Positions 18,124 through 26,443 of a DNA stretch of 54,303 bases are shown here, one piece after another. Position 1 is the stretch's first letter; each line of letters starts with the position of its first letter. This stretch comes from Wenxinia marina DSM 24838. GTDB taxonomy: Bacteria > Pseudomonadota > Alphaproteobacteria > Rhodobacterales > Rhodobacteraceae. The position numbers and the translations under genes were made by a program. The notes under the pieces are model-generated. The model searched no databases. It was not told where the DNA came from and was given only the letters and a program-made list of their open reading frames with translations. Location: the NCBI RefSeq assembly GCF_000379485.1, contig NZ_KB902312.1:190659-244961 (forward strand), written 5' to 3'.

Positions 18124-18993
18124 ATGCCCGCTCCGCGCATTGATCCGGATCAAGTCCCTGCAGACGCCGAGGCCCGCCGCGCGGCCGCGCCGGTCCTCGT
18201 CTACCCGCCGCAGACGCTGCCGGCGCCCGACCTCGCCCTCTACGTCCGGGCGCGGGGCGGGGCGCGGAGGACGGCGCAGGTCGTCGTGCCGCCGCGGGAC
18301 GCGCGGGCGGTCGAGGTGCCGGCGGGGTCGGTGCTGCGGATCGAGTGCCGGGAAGGTAGCCAGGTCGGCGACCTCAACCTCTTCCGCGCGGGCGACCTGT
18401 CCGAGCGGTTCTTCTCGGGCAAGACCCGCGCGCTGCACGGCACGCATGTCAGCGTGGGCGACCGGCTGTGGTCCTGCCTTCCGTACCTGCGGCCGATGGC
18501 GACGATCCTCGCCGATTCGCTCGCCTGGTATGGCCGCGACGCCGACGGCGGCGGCGTCCACGACGTGATCGGCACGCGCTGCGATCCCTACACGCAGCGG
18601 CTGCTCGGCGGGACGGACTACCATCATTGCTGCCACTCCAACCTGACGCGGGCTCTTGTCGCCGCGACCGGCCTGCCGGTGGCCGAGGCGGAGGCGCACG
18701 TGCACGACGTGCTCAACGTCTTCATGTGCACCGGCTTCACCGCGGACGAGGGGCGTTACTTCATGAAGGCCTCGCCCGCCCGCGCCGGCGATTTTGTGGA
18801 GCTGTTCGCCGAGATCGACCTGCTGGCGCTGCTGAGCACGTGCCCCGGCGGCGATTGCGGGTCCGGCCACTCGTCGGACGAAGCGGTCTGCCATCCGCTG
18901 GTGATGGAGGTGTGGGAGCCGGAGGGGGGCGCTCTGGACGGCTGGGCGCCGCCGGAACCGTCGGGGTACGACCGGGGTCACGGAATAGGGTAG
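18124..18993 (+). CDS. DUF1989 family protein (urea carboxylase-associated type)
   Basis: A 289-residue protein. Family features are VPAGSVLRIECREGSQVGDLNLF (about 60-82), RALHGTHVSVGDRLWSC, TDYHHCCHSNLTRAL and VFMCTGFTADEGRYFMKASPA, with His/Cys residues suited to metal binding, and CPGGDCGSGHSSDE near the C-terminus. DUF1989 members include urea carboxylase-associated proteins and an aminomethyltransferase-like group, but the reaction is not established. No urea carboxylase or allophanate hydrolase gene is in the window. The gene appears to stand alone. Confidence 0.85.
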   Translation: MPAPRIDPDQVPADAEARRAAAPVLVYPPQTLPAPDLALYVRARGGARRTAQVVVPPRDARAVEVPAGSVLRIECREGSQVGDLNLFRAGDLSERFFSGKTRALHGTHVSVGDRLWSCLPYLRPMATILADSLAWYGRDADGGGVHDVIGTRCDPYTQRLLGGTDYHHCCHSNLTRALVAATGLPVAEAEAHVHDVLNVFMCTGFTADEGRYFMKASPARAGDFVELFAEIDLLALLSTCPGGDCGSGHSSDEAVCHPLVMEVWEPEGGALDGWAPPEPSGYDRGHGIG

Positions 18994-19025
18994 GGCAGCA
19001 GGACGAACGGCCCGCACTCCCACAA

Positions 19026-19105
19026 CCCGTCCCGGGCTTGCCCCGGGACCTCGACCAGCCATGCGCTCCGTCCCCGCGAGGCCCCGGGTCAGGCCCGGGG
19101 CGGGT
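19026..19105. repeat. Palindromic GC-rich repeat pair (REP-like)
   Basis: Two hairpins: GTCCCGGG/CCCGGGAC around CTTGC, and CCCCGGG/CCCGGGG around TCAGG, separated by about 30 bp. Their sequences, including the flanks CCCGTCCCGGG and GCGAGGCCCCGG, recur in the array inside the amino-acid ABC operon near 49.2 kb, in inverted order. It fills most of the 224-bp gap between the DUF1989 and BNR-repeat genes, where no other feature is seen. Confidence 0.75.
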
Positions 19106-19217
19106 CGTCTCGCCTTCAGGGCCGCGCGCCCACCCTCCCACCGGGCACATCCCGCCTCCCCCAGCGTCAGCCGCCGTGCTAGCGTCCCCGCGACACCCTG
19201 CCGCACGCGAGCCTCCC

Positions 19218-20369
19218 ATGCCCACGACCCTGATGATCGGCACCACCAAGGGCCTGTTCCTCCTCGACAGCGACGACCGCGAAACGTGGTCCGTCCGCGG
19301 CCCGCTCTGCGACGGCTGGCCGATCAACCACGCGGCCGGCGATCCAGAGACGGGCCACATGTGGGCGGGCGGCGGCGGCGAGTGGAGCGGGGCCGGGATC
19401 TTCCGCTCCACCGACAACGGCGAGACGTGGCAGCTGGCCAAGCTGACCAAGGGCACGATGGACGACTGGGCCGCGAACGATCCCGACTTCGCGCAGATGA
19501 TCGGATGGCCGCCGGAGCCGCCGCCCTTCGGCGAGGAGTTCAGCCAGGTCTGGTCGCTGCACTTCGCCCACGGCGCCGTCCTGGCCGGGACCAAGCCGGC
19601 GAGCCTGCTGACCAGCCGCGACGGCGGCGCGACGTGGGAGAGGATCGACGGCCTCACCGACCACCCCTCGCGCCCGGACTGGAACGGCGGCGCGGCGGGT
19701 CTCGTCCTGCACACCATCGTCACCGACCCGGACGACCCGCGGAAGACGTGGGTCGCGATCTCCGCCGCCGGAATCTTCGCCACCGAGGACGGCGGCGCGA
19801 CGTGGGAGCGGCGCAACCGCCTGTCGAACGAGGAGGAGCACGCGCACCACGACCACCCCGCCGCGCCCCGCCACGGCGAGACCGGGCACTGCGTGCACAA
19901 CATGATGCGCGCCCCCGGCGGGTCGGGCGACCTCCTCTACCAGCAGAACCACCACGGCGTGTTCCGCAGCCGTGACGGCGGACGCAGCTGGGACGACGTC
20001 ACCGAAGGGCTGCCCTCGACCTTCGGCTTCCCGATCCGGGTGCATCCGCGCGACCCGGACACGATCTGGACCCTGCCGCTGAACGGCGACATGGCCGGCC
20101 GCTTCCCGCCGGACGCGGCTTGCGCCGTCTGGCGGTCGCGCGACGGTGGCGACACGTGGGAGGCGCAGCGGAACGGCCTGCCGCAGCAGAACTGCTTCTT
20201 CACCGTCCTGCGGCAGGCGATGGCGGGCGACACGGCCACGCCCGCGGGCATCTATTTCGGCACCAACTCCGGCTCGATCTTCGCGACCGCGGACGAGGGG
20301 GAGAGCTGGACGGAGATCGCGCGCCACCTGCCCACGATCCTGTCGGTCGAGGTGCTGGAGCGCGCCTGA
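19218..20369 (+). CDS. BNR/sortilin-like beta-propeller protein
   Basis: A 383-residue cytoplasmic-looking protein (no leader; MPTTLMIGTTKGLFLL). It contains several BNR/Asp-box motifs of the form S-x-D-x-G-x-T-W: RSTDNGETW, SRDGGATW, TEDGGATW, SRDGGRSW, SRDGGDTW and a terminal ADEGESW. These mark blades of a sialidase/sortilin-type propeller. No sialidase arginine triad was identified, so the annotation 'exo-alpha-sialidase' seen for such proteins is not supported. A His-rich loop EEHAHHDHP is notable. Start chosen at ATG with a short upstream GAGCCTCCC. Ends 4 bp before the convergent deoD stop. Confidence 0.85.
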   Translation: MPTTLMIGTTKGLFLLDSDDRETWSVRGPLCDGWPINHAAGDPETGHMWAGGGGEWSGAGIFRSTDNGETWQLAKLTKGTMDDWAANDPDFAQMIGWPPEPPPFGEEFSQVWSLHFAHGAVLAGTKPASLLTSRDGGATWERIDGLTDHPSRPDWNGGAAGLVLHTIVTDPDDPRKTWVAISAAGIFATEDGGATWERRNRLSNEEEHAHHDHPAAPRHGETGHCVHNMMRAPGGSGDLLYQQNHHGVFRSRDGGRSWDDVTEGLPSTFGFPIRVHPRDPDTIWTLPLNGDMAGRFPPDAACAVWRSRDGGDTWEAQRNGLPQQNCFFTVLRQAMAGDTATPAGIYFGTNSGSIFATADEGESWTEIARHLPTILSVEVLERA

Positions 20370-20373
20370 CCGC

Positions 20374-21078
20374 TCAGGCGAACGCGGCCTTCAGCGCGAT
20401 CTCGACCATGTCGCCGAAGGACCGCTCGCGGCCCGCGGCCGGCAGCGCCTCGTGCGTCTGCAGGTGGTCCGAGACGGTGAGCACGGCGAGCGCGCGCACC
20501 CGGTAGCGGGCGGCGAGGGTATAGAGCTCCGCCGCCTCCATTTCGACGCCCAGGACGCCGTGGCGGGTCATCTCGGCCTCGATGTCGGGCCGCTCGTCGT
20601 AGAAGGTGTCGGACGAATAGATACCGCCCACATGCACGCCCGCCGCGATGCCGGCCGCGGCATCGTGCGCGGCGCGGAGCAGGCCGTAATCGGCGCAGGG
20701 CGCGAAGTTCAGCCCGCGGAAGATGCCGCGCGAGGGCGAGCCGTAGGTGGAGGCGGTCATCGCGAGGATCAGGTCGCGGATCTTCACCTGCGGCTGCATC
20801 CCGCCGCACGATCCGATGCGGATCAGCGTCTTCGCCCCATAGTCGCGGATCAGCTCATTCGCGTAGATGGACAGCGACGGCATGCCCATGCCGGAGCCCT
20901 GGATGGTCACGGGGTGTCCGTTCCAGGTGCCGGTGAAGCCGAGCATGCCGCGCACCTCGTTCACGAGACGCGCGCCCGTCAGGTAGGTCTCCGCGGCCCA
21001 GCGGGCGCGGTAGGGATCGCCGGGCATCAGCACCGTCTCGGCGATGTCGCCTTCGGCCGCCCCGATATGCGTGGTCAT
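20374..21078 (-). CDS. deoD: Purine nucleoside phosphorylase, DeoD type
   Basis: Cleaves purine (deoxy)nucleosides with phosphate to base and (deoxy)ribose-1-phosphate. The 234-residue length fits the hexameric DeoD type. Motifs are [12 protein letters not shown] (phosphate-site Gly and Arg), [42 protein letters not shown] (ribose-site Met/Glu) and LTVSDH with the catalytic-site Asp. I start at MTTHIGA because the upstream in-frame part overlaps the H-NS gene and homologues begin here. The gene ends next to the convergent BNR gene. A second, PNP-II-type phosphorylase is encoded further right. Confidence 0.93.
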   Translation of the reverse strand: MTTHIGAAEGDIAETVLMPGDPYRARWAAETYLTGARLVNEVRGMLGFTGTWNGHPVTIQGSGMGMPSLSIYANELIRDYGAKTLIRIGSCGGMQPQVKIRDLILAMTASTYGSPSRGIFRGLNFAPCADYGLLRAAHDAAAGIAAGVHVGGIYSSDTFYDERPDIEAEMTRHGVLGVEMEAAELYTLAARYRVRALAVLTVSDHLQTHEALPAAGRERSFGDMVEIALKAAFA

Positions 21079-21097
21079 TCCGGCGATCCCCGGTGCG

Positions 21098-21421
21098 TCA
21101 GATTTCGAAATCCGAAAGCGGCCGTCCGGCGCTTTCGGCGTCGACGATCCATTTCGGACGCCGGCCCTTGCCGGTCCAGGTCTGCGAGGGGTCGGCGGGA
21201 TTGCGGTATTTCGGCGCGCCTTTCGTTCCCGATTTCCGGGAGCGGGCAGTTGACGCATTGGTCAGGTCGGCGAGCGAATAGCCGTGTTCCGCCGCGGCCT
21301 TTTCGGCGGCGGCCAGCGCGGCCTTCTTCTCGCGGTCGGCCAGGGTCGAAAGCGCCCGGTCGACATCCTTGCGAAGCGACTCCAGCTCCTTGCGGTTCAT
21401 ATTGTCGAGGTCGACGGCCAT
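21098..21421 (-). CDS. H-NS family (HvrA-like) nucleoid protein
   Basis: A 107-residue DNA-binding protein. The N-terminal half is a coiled-coil (residues 5-45, [20 protein letters not shown] onwards) for oligomerisation. The C-terminal H-NS domain has [21 protein letters not shown], matching the AT-hook-like loop of the family. Alphaproteobacterial HvrA/H-NS proteins silence AT-rich DNA and tune photosynthesis or nitrogen genes in Rhodobacter. The upstream region is AT-rich for this genome and carries a TCTAAA-C-TTTAGA palindrome. Which paralogue it is cannot be said. Confidence 0.9.
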   Translation of the reverse strand: MAVDLDNMNRKELESLRKDVDRALSTLADREKKAALAAAEKAAAEHGYSLADLTNASTARSRKSGTKGAPKYRNPADPSQTWTGKGRRPKWIVDAESAGRPLSDFEI

Positions 21422-21487
21422 GATGTGTCATTCTCCGAATCAGTTCAATTTCGATTAGCCCCAATCCTGCCGCGGGGGCAATTGAAA

Positions 21488-21527
21488 TCTAAACTTTAGA
21501 AGAGCGAAAATCAGCCGGTTGCAACCG
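21488..21527. promoter_or_regulatory. AT-rich palindromes between ecm and the H-NS gene
   Basis: Two exact palindromes occur in the gap upstream of the H-NS-like gene: TCTAAA-C-TTTAGA, and CGGTTGCAACCG about 15 bp away, close to the ecm stop. Either may be an operator for the H-NS gene; the second could also belong to the end of the ecm transcript. No convincing promoter hexamers were found beside them. Confidence 0.35.
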
Positions 21528-21535
21528 CAAGAGGG

Positions 21536-23497
21536 CTATTCCGCCGCGAGGGAGTCCTGCCCGGCAAGTTCGACCAGGTCGGCCATGATGCGGTTCAATT
21601 CGAAATCCTTGGGGGTGTAGACCTGGGCAATTCCCATTGCCATCAAGGCGGTGGCATCGGCGTCGGGGATGATCCCGCCGACCACGACCGGGACGTCCGC
21701 AAGTCCCGCCTCGCGCATGCGGCGCATCACCTCGTCCACCAGCGGCAGGTGAGAACCGGAGAGGATCGACAGGCCGAGGACGTGGGGCCGGTCCTCCAGC
21801 GCCGCCGCGACGATCACCTCGGGCGTCAGGCGGATGCCCTCGTAGCGGAAGGCCATGCCGCAGTCGCGGGCACGGGCGGCGATCTGTTCGGCGCCGTTGG
21901 AATGGCCGTCGAGGCCGGGCTTGCCGATCAGCACCGTCAGCCGCCGGCCGAGGCGGGCGCTGACCGCGTCGACCCGGGCCCGAAGCTCGTCCAGCCCCTC
22001 GGTCCGGTTCGACGGGCTTGCCGAGACGCCGGTCGGCGCACGGTACTCGCCGAAGACGGCGCGGATCACGCCGGCCCATTCGCCCGTGGTGACGCCGGCC
22101 TTCGCGCAGGCGATGGAGGCGGGCATGAGGTTCTCATCCGTGCCCGCCACGCGGCGCAGTTCGGCCAGTGCCGCCTCCACCTCTGCGTCGTCCCGGTCGC
22201 GTCGCCACGCCTCCAGCCGCGCGACCTGATCGGCCTCGGCCGCCGGATCGGACGCCATCGCCCGGTCCCCGCCCGCCGTCAGTGGCGACGGCTCGCCGTC
22301 CTGCCAGCGGTTCACGCCGACGACGACCGTCTCGCCCCTCTCGATCGCGGCGAGGCGCGCCGCGTTCGACTCGACGAGGCGCGCCTTCATGTGGCCGATG
22401 GCCTCCACCGCGCCGCCCATCGCGTCGATCTGCTCCAGCTCGGCCCGCGCCGCCGCCTTCAATTCCGCGACCTTGCGTTCCACCGCCGGGTTGTTCTCGA
22501 ACAGGTCGTCGTACTCCAGAAGATCGGTCTCATAGGCGAGGATCTGCTGCATCCGCAGTGACCATTGCTGGTCCCACGGTCGCGGCAGGCCCAGCGCCTC
22601 GTTCCAGGCCGGCAGCTGCACGGCGCGGGCGCGCGCTGTCTTCGACAGCGTCACGGCCAAGGTTTCGAGAAGAATCCGGTAGACGTTGTTCTCGGGCTGC
22701 TGCTCGGTCAGGCCGAGCGAATTGACCTGCACGCCGTAGCGGAAGCGGCGGTATTTCGGGTCCTCCACCCCGTAGCGCGTCTCGCATATTTCGTCCCACA
22801 GCTCGACGAACGCCCGCATCTTGCACATCTCGGTCACGAACCGGATGCCGGCATTCACGAAGAAGGAAATGCGCCCGACCATCTCGGGAAAGTTCTCTTT
22901 TGTAACCTTTTTCCGCAGATCGTCGAGAACGGCGATCGCCGTGGCGAGCGCGAAGGCGAGTTCCTCTTGCGGCGTCGCTCCCGCCTCCTGCAGGTGGTAG
23001 GAGCAGACGTTCATCGGATTCCATTTCGGCAGATGCGCGCGCGTATAGGCGGCGACATCCGTGATCATCCGGAGCGACGGGGCGGGCGGGCAGATGTAGG
23101 TGCCGCGGCTGAGATATTCCTTGACGATGTCGTTCTGCACCGTCCCCTGCAGCGCCCCGACGTCGGCCCCCTGTTCCTCGGCCAGCGCGATGTAGAGCGC
23201 GAGGAGCCAGGGCGCCGTCGCGTTGATCGTCATGGACGTGTTCATCCGGCCAAGGGGTATGCCCTCGAATAGCGCGCGCATGTCGCCGAGGTGGCAGACC
23301 GGGACGCCGACCTTGCCGACCTCGCCCCGGGCGAGGACATGATCGCTGTCGTAGCCGGTCTGGGTCGGCAGGTCGAAGGCGACGCTGAGGCCGGTCTGCC
23401 CCCTGGCGAGGTTGCCGCGGTAGAGGGCGTTCGAGGCGGCGGCGGTCGAGTGGCCGGCATAGGTCCGGAACAGCCAGGGGCGGTCTCTCTCTGTCAT
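21536..23497 (-). CDS. ecm: (2R)-ethylmalonyl-CoA mutase
   Basis: A coenzyme B12-dependent mutase turning ethylmalonyl-CoA into methylsuccinyl-CoA, a signature step of the EMC pathway. At 653 residues it matches the Rhodobacter enzyme in length and sequence as remembered, rather than two-subunit methylmalonyl-CoA mutase. The TIM-barrel half has YAGHSTAAASNALYR, FDLPTQTGYDSDH and MNTSMTINATAPWLL. The B12 domain has the base-off motif D530-G-H532-S-N-G, then LSILSGSHLPL and VVVGGIIPDADA. I chose the ATG before TERDRPWLF, which has GGAGGCTGGCAG upstream, over one 18 codons earlier. A TTGACA promoter candidate lies upstream. Confidence 0.96.
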   Translation of the reverse strand: MTERDRPWLFRTYAGHSTAAASNALYRGNLARGQTGLSVAFDLPTQTGYDSDHVLARGEVGKVGVPVCHLGDMRALFEGIPLGRMNTSMTINATAPWLLALYIALAEEQGADVGALQGTVQNDIVKEYLSRGTYICPPAPSLRMITDVAAYTRAHLPKWNPMNVCSYHLQEAGATPQEELAFALATAIAVLDDLRKKVTKENFPEMVGRISFFVNAGIRFVTEMCKMRAFVELWDEICETRYGVEDPKYRRFRYGVQVNSLGLTEQQPENNVYRILLETLAVTLSKTARARAVQLPAWNEALGLPRPWDQQWSLRMQQILAYETDLLEYDDLFENNPAVERKVAELKAAARAELEQIDAMGGAVEAIGHMKARLVESNAARLAAIERGETVVVGVNRWQDGEPSPLTAGGDRAMASDPAAEADQVARLEAWRRDRDDAEVEAALAELRRVAGTDENLMPASIACAKAGVTTGEWAGVIRAVFGEYRAPTGVSASPSNRTEGLDELRARVDAVSARLGRRLTVLIGKPGLDGHSNGAEQIAARARDCGMAFRYEGIRLTPEVIVAAALEDRPHVLGLSILSGSHLPLVDEVMRRMREAGLADVPVVVGGIIPDADATALMAMGIAQVYTPKDFELNRIMADLVELAGQDSLAAE

Positions 23498-23539
23498 CTG
23501 CCAGCCTCCGAGCCCGCAATAAAATTTCATTACAGGACA

Positions 23540-23567
23540 AGTAAAGGACATATTATGGCCGTGTCAA
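23540..23567 (-). promoter_or_regulatory. Sigma-70-type promoter candidate for ecm
   Basis: On the minus strand a perfect -35 hexamer TTGACA is followed after 16 bp by TTTACT (4 of 6 matches to TATAAT). The -10 is 43 bp upstream of the ecm ATG, in the longest AT-rich stretch of this region. No cobalamin riboswitch-like structure was noticed between it and the start codon. Confidence 0.5.
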
Positions 23568-23597
23568 TTCGCTGCGGTGCGGCGCAGGACATGAAAG

Positions 23598-23619
23598 AGG
23601 CCCCGCACGATGGCGGGGC
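23598..23619 (-). terminator. Intrinsic terminator after the alpha/beta hydrolase gene
   Basis: An exact 8-bp stem GGCCCCGC/GCGGGGCC with a 6-nt loop, followed on the minus strand by TCTTTC. It lies 24 bp after the hydrolase stop, separating it from the ecm promoter candidate. Confidence 0.75.
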
Positions 23620-23642
23620 CCCAAGACTTGCAGAAGGTGCCG

Positions 23643-24845
23643 TCAGTCCGACGGCAGGCCCGACAGCCACTCCAGGATCGCGTCCGCGCTCGCCTCGGGC
23701 TGCTCGAAGATCGCGGCGTGGGCGGCATCGTCGATGATCGCGATCTCGCCCTGGGGCAGCGCCTCGACCATCGCCTCGCTCACCGCGACGGGGTACAGCG
23801 AATCCTCGCGGCCGACGAGCACCAGCACGGGGATGTCCATCCCGGCCAGCGTCGGCGTGCTGTCGGGGCGGTCGCGCAGGACGACCGCGCCGCCGACCGC
23901 GCCGATGTCGCTGGCCTGCTGCATCACGGCGCTCAGGTACGCTGCCTGCTCGGGCGCCGTGACGGTGCGGGTCTCGCCGGTCAGCATGTCGGGGATCAGC
24001 ACCGGCCCGATGGACGCGACCGCCGGCATGTCGCCGTTCGCGTCTCCGCCCTCGGGCTCCATCCCAAGCTCCGCCTCGGCCGTCGTGACGGGCGCCATGT
24101 CCTCGGCGCTCACGTCCGCTTCCTCGACGGCCATCTCGTCTGCGGTGTCGTCCGCCATCCGGTCGCCGGCTGCCGCGGCTTCTTCGTCCACCGCCTCCTG
24201 GATCGGGGTGTCGCCGCCGATGCTCTCGCCGTCGACGCCGGTCTCCTCGGGGACGGACAGGTCGTTGCCCGCGCCGTCGTCCTGCCACGCCCCGAAGTCC
24301 TCGGCGCTGTTGGCGGCGAGCGCGTCGATGGCGCCGTTCCAGATGCCGGCCTCGATCTCGTTCGCCGGATTGGGGTTGGTGTCGATCAGGATCGCCGCGT
24401 CGAAGACGTCCGGGTTCTGCCGGTACATCTCGAACAGGATCGGCCCGCCCATCGACATGCCGCCGATCACGGCGCTGTCGATGCCAAGCTCATCCAGCAC
24501 CGACAGCGCGTCCTCGGCGTAGGTGGCGACGTCGCCCACCACCTCGGGTGCGGTGGAGTTGCCATAGCCGCGGTGATCGATCGTGACGACGCGGTACTCG
24601 TCGTCCAGCCGGTCGCGGACACGCTCGAACAGGGCGCCCGAGAGCGGGTAGCCGTGCAGCAGGTAGAGGACCTCGCCCTCGCCGGACTCGCTGACGAAGA
24701 TGTCGGCCCCGTTCACGCTGAGCGTCTGACCCTCGCGGGCGGCGGGGGCGGGCAGGCCGAGCGCCTCGGCGGCGTCCTGGGCGAAGGCGGGGGCGGCGAG
24801 GACCGGGGTCAGGGCGGTCGCGGCCAGAAGGGGCAGGCGGGTCAT
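23643..24845 (-). CDS. Exported alpha/beta hydrolase with a long acidic insert
   Basis: A 400-residue protein with a signal peptide (MTRLPLLAATALTPVLAAPAFAQ, cleaved near residue 23). The hydrolase core shows the oxyanion segment LLHGYPLSG (62-70), DHRGYGNS (90-96), the nucleophile elbow G-M-S131-M-G, an acid in VGREDSLYP (Asp348) and His376. Between strand six and the acid, about residues 185-275 form a Glu/Asp/Ala/Met-rich low-complexity insert where a cap domain normally sits. The substrate is unknown. It lies between ecm and the PlsB-like gene with its own terminator. The insert composition resembles the linker of the PRC-barrel protein. Confidence 0.85.
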   Translation of the reverse strand: MTRLPLLAATALTPVLAAPAFAQDAAEALGLPAPAAREGQTLSVNGADIFVSESGEGEVLYLLHGYPLSGALFERVRDRLDDEYRVVTIDHRGYGNSTAPEVVGDVATYAEDALSVLDELGIDSAVIGGMSMGGPILFEMYRQNPDVFDAAILIDTNPNPANEIEAGIWNGAIDALAANSAEDFGAWQDDGAGNDLSVPEETGVDGESIGGDTPIQEAVDEEAAAAGDRMADDTADEMAVEEADVSAEDMAPVTTAEAELGMEPEGGDANGDMPAVASIGPVLIPDMLTGETRTVTAPEQAAYLSAVMQQASDIGAVGGAVVLRDRPDSTPTLAGMDIPVLVLVGREDSLYPVAVSEAMVEALPQGEIAIIDDAAHAAIFEQPEASADAILEWLSGLPSD

Positions 24846-24945
24846 CGGGGAATCTCCTCACTCGTCTATCCGTCGCCAACCCGCCGCCCGGCCGCCTGTT
24901 CCAAGCCTCTGGGCGCGGCCCGGCGGCTCTGGCAAGGTGCGGCCG

Positions 24946-26328
24946 ATGTTCCGGCCCGTCGAAATCCCCCTCTGGCTGCTGATCCTGATCCTGCTGTTCG
25001 CGGCGGTCACCTTCGCGTCGCACTTCCTGTTCCCGTCCGTGCGCTGGTTCCTGCGCCGCCGGGCGGAGCGACTGGTGGCGCGGCTGAATACGCGCCTCCG
25101 CCGCCCGATCGAGCCGTTCCGCCTCGCCCGTCGCCACGACATGATCCAGCGGCTCAGCTACGACCCCGCGGTCGTCGAGGCGGTGGTGGAGTATGCCCGG
25201 CGCGAAGGCGTACGCGAGGACGTCGCCTTCGAGAAGGCGCAGGACTACGCGCGCGAGATCGTGCCCTCGTTCAGCGCCACCGCCTACTTCACCTTCGGCA
25301 CCCGGATCGCGCGGTGGCTGTCGACGTCGCTGTACCGGATGCGGACGGGGGCGTTCGACCGCGACGACTTCGACATGATCGACCCGGACGCGACGGTGAT
25401 CTTCGTCATCAGCCACCGGTCCAACATGGACTACGTCCTGGTGACCTACCTCGCCAGCCGGGCCTCCGCGCTCAGCTACGCGGTGGGGGAGTGGGCGCGG
25501 GTCTGGCCGCTGTCGGCGATCATCCGGGCGATGGGCGCCTACTTCATCCGCCGCGGCTCGCGCGGGGCGCTCTACCGGCGGGTGCTGGCGCGCTACGTCC
25601 AGATGGCGACGGACGGCGGCGTGACGCAGGCGATCTTTCCCGAGGGCGGCCTCAGCCTCGACGGGCGGATCGCGGCGCCGCGGCTGGGGCTCATCAGCTA
25701 TATCGCCGACGGGCAGGAGACGCGGGGGCGGGACGTCGTCTTCGTGCCGGTCGCGCTGAACTACGACAGGGTTCTGGAGGACACGATCCTGATCGCGGCC
25801 GGCCTGTCCGGGCGGCGCCGATTCCGGCCGCCGATCTTCAAGGCGCTGTGGGGCCTCGGTGCCTATCTCCTGCGGTTCGTGACCTTCCGCACGCGGCCCT
25901 ACGGCGCCGCCGCCGTCGGCTTCGGCGCACCGCTGTCCCTGACCGCCTTCCGGGCCGCGGACCCGGAGGCCGGGGTGGAGGCGCTGGCGAACGAGCTGAT
26001 GGACCGGGTCCGCAGCGCGGTGCCGGTCCTGCCCGTTCCGCTGGTCGCGCGGGCCGTCCTTGGCGGCGCGGTGGGGACCGAGGCGATCGAGGCGAAGGTC
26101 GCCGCCGCCATGGCGCAACTCGACGGGAGCGGCGTCAGCCTGCCGCGCCGCGACCCCGCGCAGGTGACCGAGGACGCGATGCGCATCCTGCGCGACCGCC
26201 GGCTGATGACCCGCCACGGCCGCATCGGGCGCCGCAAGGGGGCCGAGGACGTGCTGCGGTTCTACGCTGCCTCGATCGCCCACCACTTTCCCGAAGAGGA
26301 GGGGTCTTCTGCGGTGCGGCAGACATAA
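24946..26328 (+). CDS. Glycerol-3-phosphate acyltransferase-like membrane protein (PlsB family)
   Basis: A 460-residue protein with an N-terminal membrane helix (PLWLLILILLFAAVTFASHFLF). The acyltransferase core has the catalytic H-x4-D in ISHRSNMDYVLV, a G-x-x-F-I-R-R block (GAYFIRRGSRGALYR), FPEGGLSLDG and VPVALNYDRVLED, the four PlsB/PlsC blocks in order. It is shorter than E. coli PlsB (about 807 residues), as is usual for alphaproteobacterial homologues. It should make lysophosphatidic acid for phospholipids. I prefer the ATG with AAGG 8 bp upstream to a GTG three codons earlier. ccr follows on the same strand after 115 bp. Confidence 0.85.
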   Translation: MFRPVEIPLWLLILILLFAAVTFASHFLFPSVRWFLRRRAERLVARLNTRLRRPIEPFRLARRHDMIQRLSYDPAVVEAVVEYARREGVREDVAFEKAQDYAREIVPSFSATAYFTFGTRIARWLSTSLYRMRTGAFDRDDFDMIDPDATVIFVISHRSNMDYVLVTYLASRASALSYAVGEWARVWPLSAIIRAMGAYFIRRGSRGALYRRVLARYVQMATDGGVTQAIFPEGGLSLDGRIAAPRLGLISYIADGQETRGRDVVFVPVALNYDRVLEDTILIAAGLSGRRRFRPPIFKALWGLGAYLLRFVTFRTRPYGAAAVGFGAPLSLTAFRAADPEAGVEALANELMDRVRSAVPVLPVPLVARAVLGGAVGTEAIEAKVAAAMAQLDGSGVSLPRRDPAQVTEDAMRILRDRRLMTRHGRIGRRKGAEDVLRFYAASIAHHFPEEEGSSAVRQT

Positions 26329-26353
26329 GATTGCACGTGGAGGCCTCTTAGGG

Positions 26354-26381
26354 TTGCTTTATTGCGCGACAGATCCTATCT
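26354..26381 (+). promoter_or_regulatory. Possible ccr promoter
   Basis: TTGCTT and CTATCT are separated by 16 bp, a modest match to sigma-70 hexamers, in the only AT-containing part of the gap before ccr. Transcription would start near 26388, just before the perfect palindrome that follows. Weak match; judged mainly by position. Confidence 0.35.
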
Positions 26382-26398
26382 CTGTCCATGAGCCGCAG

Positions 26399-26417
26399 GA
26401 TTCTGCGCCGCAGAATC
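26399..26417. promoter_or_regulatory. Perfect 19-bp palindrome upstream of ccr (operator candidate)
   Basis: GATTCTGCG and CGCAGAATC are exact complements around one central C. It ends 26 bp before the ccr ATG and would cover the first transcribed bases if the proposed promoter is right, the classic place for a repressor. The one-base centre rules out an RNA hairpin with full arms and favours a dimeric DNA-binding protein. Confidence 0.55.
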
Positions 26418-26443
26418 GCCCGATCAGAGATGGAGCGACCAGC

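Noticed and set aside
19218-20369. Sialidase function for the BNR-repeat protein
   Set aside because: Asp-box repeats only show a beta-propeller; the catalytic arginines, Tyr and Glu of sialidases were not identified.
22168-22725. 185-codon Pro/Arg/Ser-rich plus frame opposite ecm
   Set aside because: Antisense low-complexity shadow of ecm, without any domain pattern.
23498-23597. Possible cobalamin riboswitch before ecm
   Set aside because: The enzyme needs B12, but I see no B12-box-like GCCACTG sequence or room for the large fold between the promoter candidate and the ATG.
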